A stretch of DNA of 64,000 nucleotides from Myxococcus guangdongensis (GTDB lineage Bacteria; Myxococcota; Myxococcia; Myxococcales; Myxococcaceae), in the NCBI RefSeq assembly GCF_024198255.1, contig NZ_JAJVKW010000002.1, forward strand, positions 62,001 through 126,000, in the 5' to 3' direction. The position numbers and the translations under genes are program-made. Shown here piece by piece: positions 27,342-36,643 of this stretch (position 1 is the first letter of the stretch; each line of letters starts with the position of its first letter). The notes below the pieces were generated by a model. The model did no database searches, had not been told where the DNA came from, and saw nothing but the letters and a program-made list of their open reading frames with translations.

Positions 27342-29735
27342 CTACAGCATGGCCCCCGGATCCACGTCGAGGACGACCTTCACCGCCGAAGGAACGTCGG
27401 CCAGGGCCGTCTCCACCCTGGCGAGCAGCGGGGCGAGCGCCACATGTGTCGGCCCCTTCAGGAGCAGCTGCCAGCGCGTCTTCCCCCGGATTTTGGCGAT
27501 GGGCGCCACCGCCGGCCCCAACAACCGCACCCCCGCCGACGCCGGGGGCATGTTCCGGGATACGAGGTTCCCCAGGTGCCGGGCCACGCTGGCCACCTGC
27601 TCCGGGTGCTCCCCCTCCAGTCGAATCGAGGCCATGCGCGCGAAGGGCGGGTACGCCAACGCCTTGCGCCACTCCAACTCCTGCTGGGCGAACCCGTCGA
27701 AGTCGTGCGCCAGCACCCGCTTCACCGGCTCCGCGTCCGGGTTGTAGGTCTGCACCAGCACCCGCCCCGGGTCCTTGCCCCGCCCCGCCCGCCCCGCCAC
27801 CTGGGTCAACAGGTGGAAGGTCCGCTCGGCGGCTCGGAAATCGGGAATCGCCAGGGAGGTGTCCGCCATGACGACACACACCAGCGTCACGCCCGGGAAG
27901 TCGTGCCCCTTGGCCACCATCTGCGTGCCCACCAGCACGTCCAGCTCCCGGCGGGCGAACGAGGCCAAAAGCTCCGTCAGCCGCTCCGCGCTGGTCGCCG
28001 AGTCCCGGTCCAACCGCGCCACCCGCGCGTTCGGGATGCGCTCGGCGACCTCCGCCTCCACCCGCTCCGTGCCGATGCCCAGCTTCAGGATGGGGCCCGT
28101 GCACTCCAGGCACCGCTCGGGCACGGGCATCGTCAGCCCGCAGTAGTGGCACACCACCCGGTTCTGCGAGCGATGGTGCGTCAGGCACACGTCGCACGAG
28201 GTGCACTTGAGCGACAGGCCGCACACCTCGCACAAGAGCACCGTGCTGTGGCCCCGGCGGTTCAGGAACAGGATGACCTGCTGGCCCTTCGCGAGCGTCT
28301 CCTCCATGGCCTGCAGCAGCGGCGGGCTCAGGATGGGCGCCTCCTCCGTCACGATGCCCTCGCGGGGGCGCTCCTGACGCAGGTCCACCAGCTCGATGGT
28401 GGGCATGGGCCGGTCATCGACCCGCCGCTTCAACTCGAGCAGCCGATAGCGCCCGCGCTTGACGTTCTCCAACGTCTCCAGCGCCGGCGTGGCCGAGCCC
28501 AGCACCACCACCGCGCTGGCCTGCTTGCCTCGCACGACGGCCAAATCGCGCGCCTGGTAGCGCAGGCTGTCGTCCTGCTTGAAGGACGGGTCGTGCTCCT
28601 CGTCCACGACGATGAGCCCCAGGTTCTCCACCGGGGCGAACACCGCCGAGCGCACACCCACGGCGATCTTCACCTCGCCCCGGCGCAGGGCCTGCCAGTG
28701 GAACAGCCGCTCGCGGTCCTTCAGCGCCGAGTGCAGCACCGCCACCTCCGCGCCGAACCGGCTGCGGAAGCGGCCCACCAGCTGCGGCGTCAGCGCGATT
28801 TCCGGCACGAGGATGAGGCTGCTCTTGCCCAGGGACAGCGCGTGCTCGGCCGCGCGCAGGTACACCTCCGTCTTGCCGCTGCCCGTCACGCCGTGCAGGA
28901 GGAAGGGCTGGAACGCGCCCGCGTCCAGGGCCAGGCGCAGCTGCTCACCGGCGACGGCCTGCTCGGGCGTGAGGCGGTCCGGGCGGCCTTGAATCAGCCC
29001 CTCCTTCACGCCCGCCTCCAGCTTCTTCTCCTCGATGCGCACCAGGCCCTTGGTGGCCAGGCTCTTGAGGTGCGCGCGCGCGCCAGGAATGGCGTGGCTC
29101 ACCTCCTCCAGCGGGGCGCTGCCGCCCACGGCCAGGAGGTACGCGAGCGCGGCGGACTGGGCATGTGCGCGCGCGAGCGCCGCGGGCACCTCGTTGACGA
29201 GCGCCACCGCGAACTGCTGCACATCCGGCTGGGCCTCCTTGCCGTCCACGGGCTTGGACAACCCGGGAGGCAGCGCGCCGCGGATGACCTCGCCCAGCGG
29301 GTAGCGGTAGTGCTCGGCCGCGAAGCGCAAGAGCGCGATGAGGTCCTTGGGCAAGGACGGCGAGTCCTCCAGCACGCGCTGGATGGGCTTGAGCCGGACC
29401 TTCTCGCCCAGCGTCACGGTGGAGGGGCCCAGGTAGAAGCCGAGCGCGGTGCCTCGACCGAAGGGCACGAGCACGCGCTGCCCCGGGGCCAGGTTCCCCA
29501 GGAGGGCCTCCGGCACGGAGTAGGTGAATTCACCCCGGACGGGGCGGGCCACGGCGACGGAGGCCAGGACGGGAGGGTGCTCGCTCACTGCGAACGCCAC
29601 TGTAGCGGCCTGTTCCGGTTGGGACAGTTCCCGGCGACGTCTCGCACCCAAGGTGCGCAGCGGGATGGAACCCCTGGTGGAGGATTCCTCCGCATCGTCC
29701 GCCGTCGGCTCGTCCCACAACGGTCGCTGTTCCAT
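27342..29735 (-). CDS. priA: Primosomal protein N' (replication restart helicase PriA)
   Basis: A 797-residue superfamily 2 helicase that recognises abandoned forks and loads the replisome. After a poorly conserved N-terminus (about 1-60) comes the 3'-DNA-binding domain. The helicase core has Walker A GVTGSGKTEVYL near 282 and the DEEHD box near 378. The zinc-binding module between the two RecA lobes has paired cysteines (CEVCGLSLKCTSC, CLTHH, CHYCG, CLECTG). The ATG at 29735 is preceded by AAGGGAG. Family length is usually about 730, so the extra residues are N-terminal. It is 15 bp upstream of the giant gene and probably co-transcribed with it. Confidence 0.95.
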   Translation of the reverse strand: MEQRPLWDEPTADDAEESSTRGSIPLRTLGARRRRELSQPEQAATVAFAVSEHPPVLASVAVARPVRGEFTYSVPEALLGNLAPGQRVLVPFGRGTALGFYLGPSTVTLGEKVRLKPIQRVLEDSPSLPKDLIALLRFAAEHYRYPLGEVIRGALPPGLSKPVDGKEAQPDVQQFAVALVNEVPAALARAHAQSAALAYLLAVGGSAPLEEVSHAIPGARAHLKSLATKGLVRIEEKKLEAGVKEGLIQGRPDRLTPEQAVAGEQLRLALDAGAFQPFLLHGVTGSGKTEVYLRAAEHALSLGKSSLILVPEIALTPQLVGRFRSRFGAEVAVLHSALKDRERLFHWQALRRGEVKIAVGVRSAVFAPVENLGLIVVDEEHDPSFKQDDSLRYQARDLAVVRGKQASAVVVLGSATPALETLENVKRGRYRLLELKRRVDDRPMPTIELVDLRQERPREGIVTEEAPILSPPLLQAMEETLAKGQQVILFLNRRGHSTVLLCEVCGLSLKCTSCDVCLTHHRSQNRVVCHYCGLTMPVPERCLECTGPILKLGIGTERVEAEVAERIPNARVARLDRDSATSAERLTELLASFARRELDVLVGTQMVAKGHDFPGVTLVCVVMADTSLAIPDFRAAERTFHLLTQVAGRAGRGKDPGRVLVQTYNPDAEPVKRVLAHDFDGFAQQELEWRKALAYPPFARMASIRLEGEHPEQVASVARHLGNLVSRNMPPASAGVRLLGPAVAPIAKIRGKTRWQLLLKGPTHVALAPLLARVETALADVPSAVKVVLDVDPGAML

Positions 29736-29905
29736 GGCGCTCCCTTCGACCCAACGCCCCTGCCCCGTCCGTCCTGCTACCGGGGTCCACAGTGCCAGGG
29801 CTGTCTGACATGGGCGTCCCGAGGGACGTGGGCCGTCCGGCGTCAGCGCGTGCCCGCCCACCACCCGTCCGGGCGTGCGAGCCGTCCGACTCCAGCCAGG
29901 AGACT

Positions 29906-32900
29906 TCAGCGCCGACCGAGCCGAGGCACCAGTCGCCGCAGTCCCTCCAGCGGCCGACGCAGATAGGCGCGCTGGGCCTGCACCACGACATGGACCTCGG
30001 TCCCGCGTCCCTCGCCGCTGATGATGTCGAGCCGCCCACCGACCTTCTCGGCGCGCTCGCGCATGCCGCGCAAGCCCCAGTGCCCGGCGCGGCCACCCCG
30101 CTCCAGCGTGGCCACGTCGATGCCTCGCCCATCGTCACGCACGCACAGCCGCAGCTCGGGGTGCTCGAACAGCAGGCTGACCTCGACCTCGCGCGCACGA
30201 GAGTGCACGAACGCGTTGCCGATGGCCTCGCGGCCGATGCGATAGAGCTCATCCGCGACGAGGGGCTCCAGCGTGCGCGCCTCGCCTCGCACCACCATGC
30301 GCAGCCGAGGTCCCTCCCGCTCGTCGAGCTCTCGCGCCAGGGACGTGAAGGCCTCGGCCAGGTCGTCCTTGCTCGCGGAGGTGTCGCGCAGGGAGCTCAC
30401 CCGGTCTCTGCCCTCCGTCAGCACGGAGTCCGCGCGGTCCAACGCGGACTCGAGCCCGAGCCGCGCATCCCCGACCGGCAGGCTCGACGTCACCACGTGC
30501 ACGTTGAGCACGAGCCCTTGGATGCCCTGCAACAGCGTGTCGTGCAGCTCCCGGGCGATTCGCTCGCGCTCTGCGTGGCGCTCCTCCAGACGCAATCGCA
30601 AGCGCTGCGTCACCCGCCACATCCGCAGCGCGTACAGGAGCCACAAGAGCCCCACCGCTCCGACGACACACAGCACGGCGAACGCGCGCGTCTGGAAGAA
30701 GGTCGGCGCGATGTCGAGCTCGAGCGACGCGCCCCGCTCGTTCCAGACGCCGTCCTCGTTGGCCGCCATCACCTGGAAGCGATAGTGGCCCGGCCCCAGG
30801 TTGGTGTACGTCGCCTCGCGGCGGGCGCCCGCGTCCTTCCATCCTTCGTCCACGCCTTCGAGCCGGTAGCGGAAGGTGACCCGCTCCGGCATCCCCAGGC
30901 TCAGCGCGGTGTAGGCGATGCGCAGCTCACGCGTGCGCGGTGGGAGCTCCAGTCGCGTGGTGCCCACGTAAGACGTCTCGCCGGAGGACACGGAGCGAAT
31001 CATGACCGGCGGAGGCAAGGCGTTGCGCTCGATGCGGCTCGGGTCCATCCAGCCCAGGCCATTGACGGCGGCGAACCAGAGTCGTCCGTCTCCACCCTGC
31101 ACCAGCGTGGGCAGCGGACGAATCTGCTGCGCGCCTCCGGGCATGCCGTCGTTCATGTCGAAGCGCTCGATGGGCATCATGAAGCCCGGCTCCGTCAGCC
31201 CGCGGCGAAGGTCCTCCGCGGCGATGCGCGCCCCACCCGCCTGGCCGTTGAGCCACAGCGCCCCGTCCTCCGTCTTCAACAAGCCGGTGATGCCCGTCAG
31301 CACTTCGGCGTGCGTCGCCTTCAGCATCTGGAAGCGCGCGCCGTCGAACGCGGCCAGCCCCAGCGCGCCGCCCACCAGCGTGGGCGCTCCGGGGAGGATG
31401 GCTGTCACGGTGCCGGTGCGCAGGCCCTGCTGCTCGGTGAAGGAGCGCACGTGCGCTCCCTCAAGGAATACCACCTGGTTGTTGTTGTATCCGAACCACA
31501 GGTGCCCCTCACCATCCAGCACCGCGCGCGCGGGCGGCAGGTCCGGCAGCGCGGCGAGGCCTCCCTTCGGCGTCCAGGTGTCCCCATCCAGGCGGTACAC
31601 CGTCGAGGCGCGGAAGGACACCCACAGCCGGCCCTCCGCGTCGCGCACGATGGCCTGGATGCGCTGCCCCTGCTCCTGCTCGGGACGCGAGAGCGTCTCC
31701 ACTCGGCTGTCCTCCGGGTCGAAGCGCCAGAAGCCCGACGAGCCGCCCAGCAGGAGTCGTCCATCCGAGTCCAGGAAGGTGGCGGTCATCTCGCCCTGGA
31801 TGCCCGGAACGAGGAGGGGGGACGCGTCCAACCGCCACCAGACGTCGGAGGTGCCCACGCGCATCGCGGACCCCGACCACAGCCGGCCCCGACGGTCCGC
31901 CACGAGCGCGAAGTAGCTCGTCGTCTTGGGGAAGCGCAGGGTGGCGACGTCATTGCGCCGGAAGCGGTCCAACCCGAGCTGGGTGCCGACCCAGATGTTG
32001 CCCTCGCGGTCCAGGAACAGCGTCATGGCCGCGTCCGACGACAGCCCCTCGCGAGCGCCGAAGACGTCGGTCGCCTCGGTGCGCCGCAGGAAGCGCCCCT
32101 CCTCGAAGGGCTTCGTGCGCCGACAGATACCGCCTTGTGGGCACCCGACGAGCCAGCCGGAGCCATCCCTGTCGAAGACGGAGATCAACGCGTGGCTGCT
32201 CCACGCATCGGCGGGGACGTGGGCCAAGGGCTCCGGAAACCCAGGTCCTCGCAGGGGACTGGTGCCTTGCTCGTCGTACCGCAGGAGGGTCCCATCGTGG
32301 CCCAGGAACAAGGCCAGCACGGGAGGGCCGTCGGTCTCCACGCGCTCGAAGCGCTGGGCGTTCGGGCGCAGCACATACACACCGCTCGAGCCCACCAGCC
32401 ACAACGCGCCACTGACGTCCTGGAGGCTGTCGGCCCATTCGTCCTCGGGCAGTCCCCAGCCAACGTCCACGTGCGACCAGACGCCTCCCTCGAAGACATG
32501 GAGCCCCAGGGGCGTGAGGGCCCAGGGACGCCCGTCACCATCCTCGTCGAAGGACTCCACCGGCTTGCCCTCGGGCAGCCCGCCCGGGTCGAAGTGGCGC
32601 ACCTCACCGCTGGCCCTGAGGACACTCGCGCCGCCGAAGGAGTAGGCGACCCAGAGGTCTCCGTTGCGCATGGCCTGGAGCACGCCCACCGAGCGCGACG
32701 CGATGCTCTCGGGGGGCAGCAGGTCGCGGCGCTCGAAGTGGACGCCGTCGAAGCGATACAGCCCCGACGCCGTCCCCAACCACAACCAGCCATCGCGAGT
32801 CTGCGCCATGGCCCAGACTCCGGCGGGCGCGCCGTCCTTCTGGGTCCACGCCGTGTGATGGAAGTCCCGGAGCGTGGCGTTGCGAGGCGACTGGGCCCAC

Positions 32901-33019
32901 GCTGATGACGACGTCAGGACGAGCGCGAGCACGAGCCCACGGAGTCGTCCGCTTCGCTCACCGCATCGCACCGGCCCGGGGGTGGCCTGGCCCCCGTCAC
33001 ACCGTGGTCGAACACCCAT
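29906..33019 (-). CDS. Sensor histidine kinase with periplasmic beta-propeller sensor
   Basis: A 1037-residue two-component kinase. A signal sequence ending near SSSAWAQ leads to about a dozen propeller blades with the recurrent W[LV]GT..GL.RFDG pattern (for example WLWLGTASGLYRFDG, NIWVGTQLGLDRF), then a Y_Y_Y domain (YRLEGVDEGWKDAG...YTNLGPGHYRFQV), one membrane helix (about 755-780), a HisKA_3 dimerisation domain with phospho-histidine H826 in ARELHDTLLQGIQG, and a HATPase domain (DDGRGID, GLRGMRERAEKVGG). This is the NarL-partner class, with periplasmic ligand sensing probable. The ATG at 33019 was chosen to give the signal peptide. No response regulator gene is adjacent, so it is an orphan kinase. 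Confidence 0.88.
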   Translation of the reverse strand: MGVRPRCDGGQATPGPVRCGERSGRLRGLVLALVLTSSSAWAQSPRNATLRDFHHTAWTQKDGAPAGVWAMAQTRDGWLWLGTASGLYRFDGVHFERRDLLPPESIASRSVGVLQAMRNGDLWVAYSFGGASVLRASGEVRHFDPGGLPEGKPVESFDEDGDGRPWALTPLGLHVFEGGVWSHVDVGWGLPEDEWADSLQDVSGALWLVGSSGVYVLRPNAQRFERVETDGPPVLALFLGHDGTLLRYDEQGTSPLRGPGFPEPLAHVPADAWSSHALISVFDRDGSGWLVGCPQGGICRRTKPFEEGRFLRRTEATDVFGAREGLSSDAAMTLFLDREGNIWVGTQLGLDRFRRNDVATLRFPKTTSYFALVADRRGRLWSGSAMRVGTSDVWWRLDASPLLVPGIQGEMTATFLDSDGRLLLGGSSGFWRFDPEDSRVETLSRPEQEQGQRIQAIVRDAEGRLWVSFRASTVYRLDGDTWTPKGGLAALPDLPPARAVLDGEGHLWFGYNNNQVVFLEGAHVRSFTEQQGLRTGTVTAILPGAPTLVGGALGLAAFDGARFQMLKATHAEVLTGITGLLKTEDGALWLNGQAGGARIAAEDLRRGLTEPGFMMPIERFDMNDGMPGGAQQIRPLPTLVQGGDGRLWFAAVNGLGWMDPSRIERNALPPPVMIRSVSSGETSYVGTTRLELPPRTRELRIAYTALSLGMPERVTFRYRLEGVDEGWKDAGARREATYTNLGPGHYRFQVMAANEDGVWNERGASLELDIAPTFFQTRAFAVLCVVGAVGLLWLLYALRMWRVTQRLRLRLEERHAERERIARELHDTLLQGIQGLVLNVHVVTSSLPVGDARLGLESALDRADSVLTEGRDRVSSLRDTSASKDDLAEAFTSLARELDEREGPRLRMVVRGEARTLEPLVADELYRIGREAIGNAFVHSRAREVEVSLLFEHPELRLCVRDDGRGIDVATLERGGRAGHWGLRGMRERAEKVGGRLDIISGEGRGTEVHVVVQAQRAYLRRPLEGLRRLVPRLGRR

Positions 33020-33282
33020 CAGGGTCCACCATAGAACGACTCTTCGCCCCGGCCAGGGCACACGTAAGGCGAGGTCTCCGGCGTGAAGCCGGTCGGCCTG
33101 CCCGCGACCTGGCTGGCACGAGGGCGAGCGTGTCAGCCGGAGCACGGCCGGGCCCCTGGGTGGCGAGGGTCGCGCCCAGGACGACGTGCCCCCGAGACAC
33201 GTCGGTCGAGAGCAGGCGCCCGCGCGGCGTGAGCGGGATGATGGACTCGAGCAGGGTGGGCCCGGGATACAGTCCCTCGCGC

Positions 33283-33954
33283 ATGAGCGTGAGCATCGAG
33301 AGCCTGAGGCCGGAGCTGTTGGGACAGGTGGGCCCGATGTGCGCGCGCGCCTTCGATGACTACCCGTTCCTCGCGGAGCTCTTCCCCGGACCCTCGGAGC
33401 GCCGGGCCCGCGTGTCCGCCGAGTTCTATCGGGCCACCGTGGAGGACTGTCTCGCGCACGGCGTGGTGCATGCCACGGTCGAGGACGGACAGCTCACGGG
33501 CGTGGCGGCGTGGTTGCGGCCGGGCAGCTTCCCGCAGTCACTCGGGCGGCAGGCCGTCTTCCTGCCCACGGTCTGGGCCGGGCTGCGGTACTTCCCGCGA
33601 CGGGCGCGGATGGCGCTCCAGGCGCTGGCGAGGCTGGAGCGCTACCACCCGCACACGCCGCCCCACTGGTACCTGGCCACCATCGCCGTGGACCCGGCGC
33701 ACCAGGGCAAGGGCGTGGGCGCGCGGTTGATGCGCGCGGGGTTGGCGCTGGCGGAGGAGACTCGCGCTCCGTGCTTCCTCGAGACGGCCAAGGCCTCCAA
33801 CCGCGACTGGTACCAGGGCTTCGGCTTCGACCTTCAGCGCACCGAGCCCTGCTTCGACGGTGGCCCGCCACAGTGGTTCATGTGGCGCCCCGCGCCCGCG
33901 GACGAGGCGCCCCGAAATGACACCGAGGTCGCCCGGCGCACCTCGGGCGCGTAG
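33283..33954 (+). CDS. GNAT family N-acetyltransferase
   Basis: A 223-residue protein with the GCN5-related fold that transfers acetyl groups from acetyl-CoA. Motif A, the acetyl-CoA pyrophosphate loop, reads IAVDPAHQGKGVGARLM (Q/RxxGxG/A). The following helix and the C-terminal WYQGFGF context, seen in many GNATs, are present. A proline-rich stretch before motif A (HPHTPPHWYL) is typical of the subgroup annotated generically. The ATG at 33283 is the likely start; ATGs at 33238-33241 in frame would add 14-15 residues. The substrate cannot be predicted. It diverges from the sensor kinase. Confidence 0.8.
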   Translation: MSVSIESLRPELLGQVGPMCARAFDDYPFLAELFPGPSERRARVSAEFYRATVEDCLAHGVVHATVEDGQLTGVAAWLRPGSFPQSLGRQAVFLPTVWAGLRYFPRRARMALQALARLERYHPHTPPHWYLATIAVDPAHQGKGVGARLMRAGLALAEETRAPCFLETAKASNRDWYQGFGFDLQRTEPCFDGGPPQWFMWRPAPADEAPRNDTEVARRTSGA

Positions 33955-34130
33955 CAGGCCGAGCCCGCGCGCCGTCCGCCGACAGGTGCCGCACCTCCCG
34001 GGGCTCGAAGCAGTTCGAGGGAGGACCTCGCCCGTGCGAGGTGGCGGCCCGCGGACCACCACCAGGGGCTTCGCCGCGCGAGGCACATGGGGCCATGCTC
34101 ACGTGCGAGCACGCGCCCCGACGCCGCTCG

Positions 34131-34760
34131 CTACGCTCCGGTCACCTTGCGCCACGCGGGACGACCGCTGATGCGCTCCCACCACGCGGCCACGTGCTTG
34201 TGCTCGACCAGCAGGGCCTTCTCCTCGTCGAAGGTGAGGAAGAACGTCAGGTTGGGCAACCACGCGATTTCCGCGAGCGAGAAGCTGTCACCCGCGAGGA
34301 ACGGCTGCTTCGCCAGCACCGGGTCGAGGATGGAGAACACCTTCGCCACGCCCTGACGCCCCTCTACCACGCGGGCCTCGTCCACCGGGCCGCCGCCCAT
34401 GTGCGGCTTGAAGAGCCGCTCCCATGACACCTTGAAGGCCGAGGGCGAGAAGTAGGACTGCTCCACGCTGAGGTACTGCTCCATCAACGCGAAGGCCTTC
34501 GGCGCCGTCGGCGTGAGCGACGGGCCCGGCAGCACGCGGTCCAGGTAGCGGATGATGGCGCGCGACTCGTAGAGCATGAGGCCGTCATCGTCCTCGAGCG
34601 TCGGGATGACGCCGAACGGATGCCGCGCGAAATGCGCCGGCGACTTGTGCTCGCCCTTCGTCAGGTCGACGAGCACGAGCTCCGCCTCGCGCCCCTTCTC
34701 CGCCAGCGTGGCGAGGACCTTGCGAGTGCAGGTGCTCAGCGGATGGCCATAGACCTTCAT
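34131..34760 (-). CDS. Glutathione S-transferase family protein
   Basis: A 209-residue cytosolic enzyme of the GST superfamily. The thioredoxin-like N-terminal domain (about 1-80) begins MKVYGHPLSTCTRKVLATL, with a Ser-Thr-Cys near the site where the catalytic Ser/Cys sits in theta/phi/beta classes. It contains the cis-proline loop FGVIPTLEDDDG and the glutathione-binding ESRAIIRYL. The all-helical C-terminal domain has the capping motif SLAEIAWLPNL. The pattern resembles phi-like GSTs common in proteobacteria. The ATG has GGAGGA upstream. The reaction partner is unknown. Confidence 0.88.
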   Translation of the reverse strand: MKVYGHPLSTCTRKVLATLAEKGREAELVLVDLTKGEHKSPAHFARHPFGVIPTLEDDDGLMLYESRAIIRYLDRVLPGPSLTPTAPKAFALMEQYLSVEQSYFSPSAFKVSWERLFKPHMGGGPVDEARVVEGRQGVAKVFSILDPVLAKQPFLAGDSFSLAEIAWLPNLTFFLTFDEEKALLVEHKHVAAWWERISGRPAWRKVTGA

Positions 34761-34928
34761 GTGCGTTCCTCCGTCGGTGGGCCGGCGGACAGCGACCGGA
34801 CGGCCGCGACTCTTCAACGCGCCACCGGAACGTCGCAAGCGAGTCGGGAGGAACACCCGGCACGACGACACCGCCCTCGCGCCTCGCCGTGACGCGTCAA
34901 CGTCTCCGGCGAGGGGAGCGGTGTTCCA

Positions 34929-35684
34929 CTACGGCGTGAAGAGCTTGTCGGGCACGGTGGCCCGGGTGTCGCCCTTCAGCGCGGTGAAGCGCACGGCGCG
35001 CTGGTCTCCACGCCACACCTCGATGGTGCGCGGCATGGCCTCCCCCACCGCGGGCGAGTTGTAGTCGAGGAAGCGCACGTCCCACGCCACCTTCGCCGCG
35101 TCCGTGTAGCGCAGCCGCGCGGGGCGGAACGAGTCCTTGTACACCCAGAACTGGGGACGACCCTCGCCCTGCTCGCCGAGCACGTACGTCACTTCTCCGC
35201 TGAAGCGCGCCAGGCCCGTGCGCGTCGTGTCGACGCCCAGCCCCTGCAGGTACTGCTGCACCGACTCCTTGAGCTGCTGCACCGGGCCGCCACCCGCGGC
35301 GAACAGCGGGCACACCTGCGCGACGAGCACCGACAGGGACGCAATCTCGTTGCCCTCCAGCCGGCGACGCCCCGCCACCTGCACCACCGCGGAGCGCGAG
35401 CTGCCATCCGGCACGGACGCCTCGAAGCGGCAGCGCCCCGGAAGGCGCAGGTACAGCACGCCGTCTCCCTGCACGTCGGGACGGTCCGTCGCCGCGCCCA
35501 GCGCAGAGCCGGCCTCCTTCACCGCGGGACCATGGAAGCTCAGCGAGCCCTCCACGCGCAGCCCGGACAGCTTGAGTTCGTCGCGCTCGGACACCATGCG
35601 CCGGAGGATGGAGCCCCCCGGCAACACGTAGGCGAAAGCGGTGAAGGACAGCAGGACTGCGACGAGTGCGACGATGCGCTTCAC
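34929..35684 (-). CDS. Exported LolA-like protein of unknown function
   Basis: A 251-residue protein with a clear signal peptide (MKRIVALVAVLLSFTAFA) and a mature part rich in beta strands. Recurrent features such as GVLYLRLPGRCRFEAS, FWVYKDSFRPARLRYT and VWRGDQRAVRFTA look like the LolA/LolB or outer-membrane lipoprotein-sorting fold, in which a half-barrel binds lipid. I infer a periplasmic lipid or lipoprotein carrier, with moderate support. The start is GTG and overlaps the galU stop in a GTGA arrangement, so the two are translationally coupled, which ties it to envelope or polysaccharide precursor supply. Confidence 0.65.
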   Translation of the reverse strand: MKRIVALVAVLLSFTAFAYVLPGGSILRRMVSERDELKLSGLRVEGSLSFHGPAVKEAGSALGAATDRPDVQGDGVLYLRLPGRCRFEASVPDGSSRSAVVQVAGRRRLEGNEIASLSVLVAQVCPLFAAGGGPVQQLKESVQQYLQGLGVDTTRTGLARFSGEVTYVLGEQGEGRPQFWVYKDSFRPARLRYTDAAKVAWDVRFLDYNSPAVGEAMPRTIEVWRGDQRAVRFTALKGDTRATVPDKLFTP

Positions 35685-36583
35685 GGCTTCTCCGTCTTCA
35701 CGACCTCACGCATGTACTCGAGCAGCCCGCCCCGGAGCTCGGGGCGCTTGAGCGCGTAGGCGATGTTCGCCTTGAGGTACCCCACCTTGTCGCCCGCGTC
35801 ATAGCGCTGACCCTTGAATTTGTAGCCCAAGAGACCGTGCGACTGCTGCAGCGTGGCCAGACCGTCGGTGAGCTGGATTTCCCCGCCGACCCCGGGAGTC
35901 TGCTTCTCCAGGATGGGGAAGATTTCAGGCGGCAGCACGTAGCGGCCGATGACGGCGAGGTTGGAGGGCGCGGTGCCCTTCTTGGGCTTCTCCACCACGC
36001 GGTCGATGCGGATGACGCCGTCGCCCAGGTCCGTGCCCGCGGCGATGCCGTACATGTGCGTCTCGTCGTCGGGCACTTCCATCAGCGCGATGACGGCCTG
36101 GTTGTGCTTGCGGAACACGCGAGCGAGCTGGCGGATGCCCGGCTCCTCGGCGTCAATCATGTCGTCGCCCAGGAGGACACCGAAGGGCTCGTTGCCGATG
36201 GCGCTCTTGGCGCAGAGCACCGCGTGGCCCAGGCCCTTGGGCTCCTTCTGGCGGATGCTGACCACGCGCACCAGCTCCGCGATGGCGCGCAGCTTGTCCG
36301 CGTCCGCCGTCTTGCCGCGGGCGCGCAGGGTGGTCTCCAGCTCGAAGCCGATGTCGAAGTGGTCCTCGATGGCGCCCTTGCCGCGGCCATTGATGAGGAC
36401 GACATCCTCGATGCCGGCGGACACGGCCTCCTCCACGATGTACTGGAGGGTGGGCGTGTCGACGATGGGGAGCATCTCCTTGGGCACCGACTTGGTGGCT
36501 GGCAGGAAACGCGTGCCCAGCCCGGCTGCCGGGATGACACACTTGCGGATGAGGGACTCTGCCTTCGGTGTGTTGGCGGACAT
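35681..36583 (-). CDS. galU: UTP--glucose-1-phosphate uridylyltransferase
   Basis: A 300-residue nucleotidyltransferase making UDP-glucose, precursor for exopolysaccharide, LPS and trehalose routes. The nucleotide-binding signature PAAGLGTRFLPATKSVPKEM is complete. The bacterial GalU motifs HAVLCAKSAIG, GVLLGDDMID, VVEKPKKGTAPSNLAVIGRY, GEIQLTDGLA and the closing YDAGDKVGYLKANIAYAL follow in order. The ATG at 36583 gives a normal family start; the frame is open further upstream. It diverges from the outer-membrane protein gene across 60 bp and overlaps the next gene (GTGA). Confidence 0.95.
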   Translation of the reverse strand: MSANTPKAESLIRKCVIPAAGLGTRFLPATKSVPKEMLPIVDTPTLQYIVEEAVSAGIEDVVLINGRGKGAIEDHFDIGFELETTLRARGKTADADKLRAIAELVRVVSIRQKEPKGLGHAVLCAKSAIGNEPFGVLLGDDMIDAEEPGIRQLARVFRKHNQAVIALMEVPDDETHMYGIAAGTDLGDGVIRIDRVVEKPKKGTAPSNLAVIGRYVLPPEIFPILEKQTPGVGGEIQLTDGLATLQQSHGLLGYKFKGQRYDAGDKVGYLKANIAYALKRPELRGGLLEYMREVVKTEKP

Positions 36584-36643
36584 GAGGGCAGCGAATCTAT
36601 TGGCGCCCTTCCCCCCCATCAAGCTGGTTAGGATGGACCTCCC

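Noticed and set aside
26082..29966. Plus-strand open frame of 1294 codons across priA and the giant gene's start
   Set aside because: It is antisense to priA, whose helicase motifs are certain. The translation is Arg/His/Gln-rich without domains.
29792..32905. Plus-strand open frame of 1037 codons opposite the sensor kinase
   Set aside because: The kinase frame has clear propeller, HisKA_3 and HATPase motifs; the opposite frame has none.
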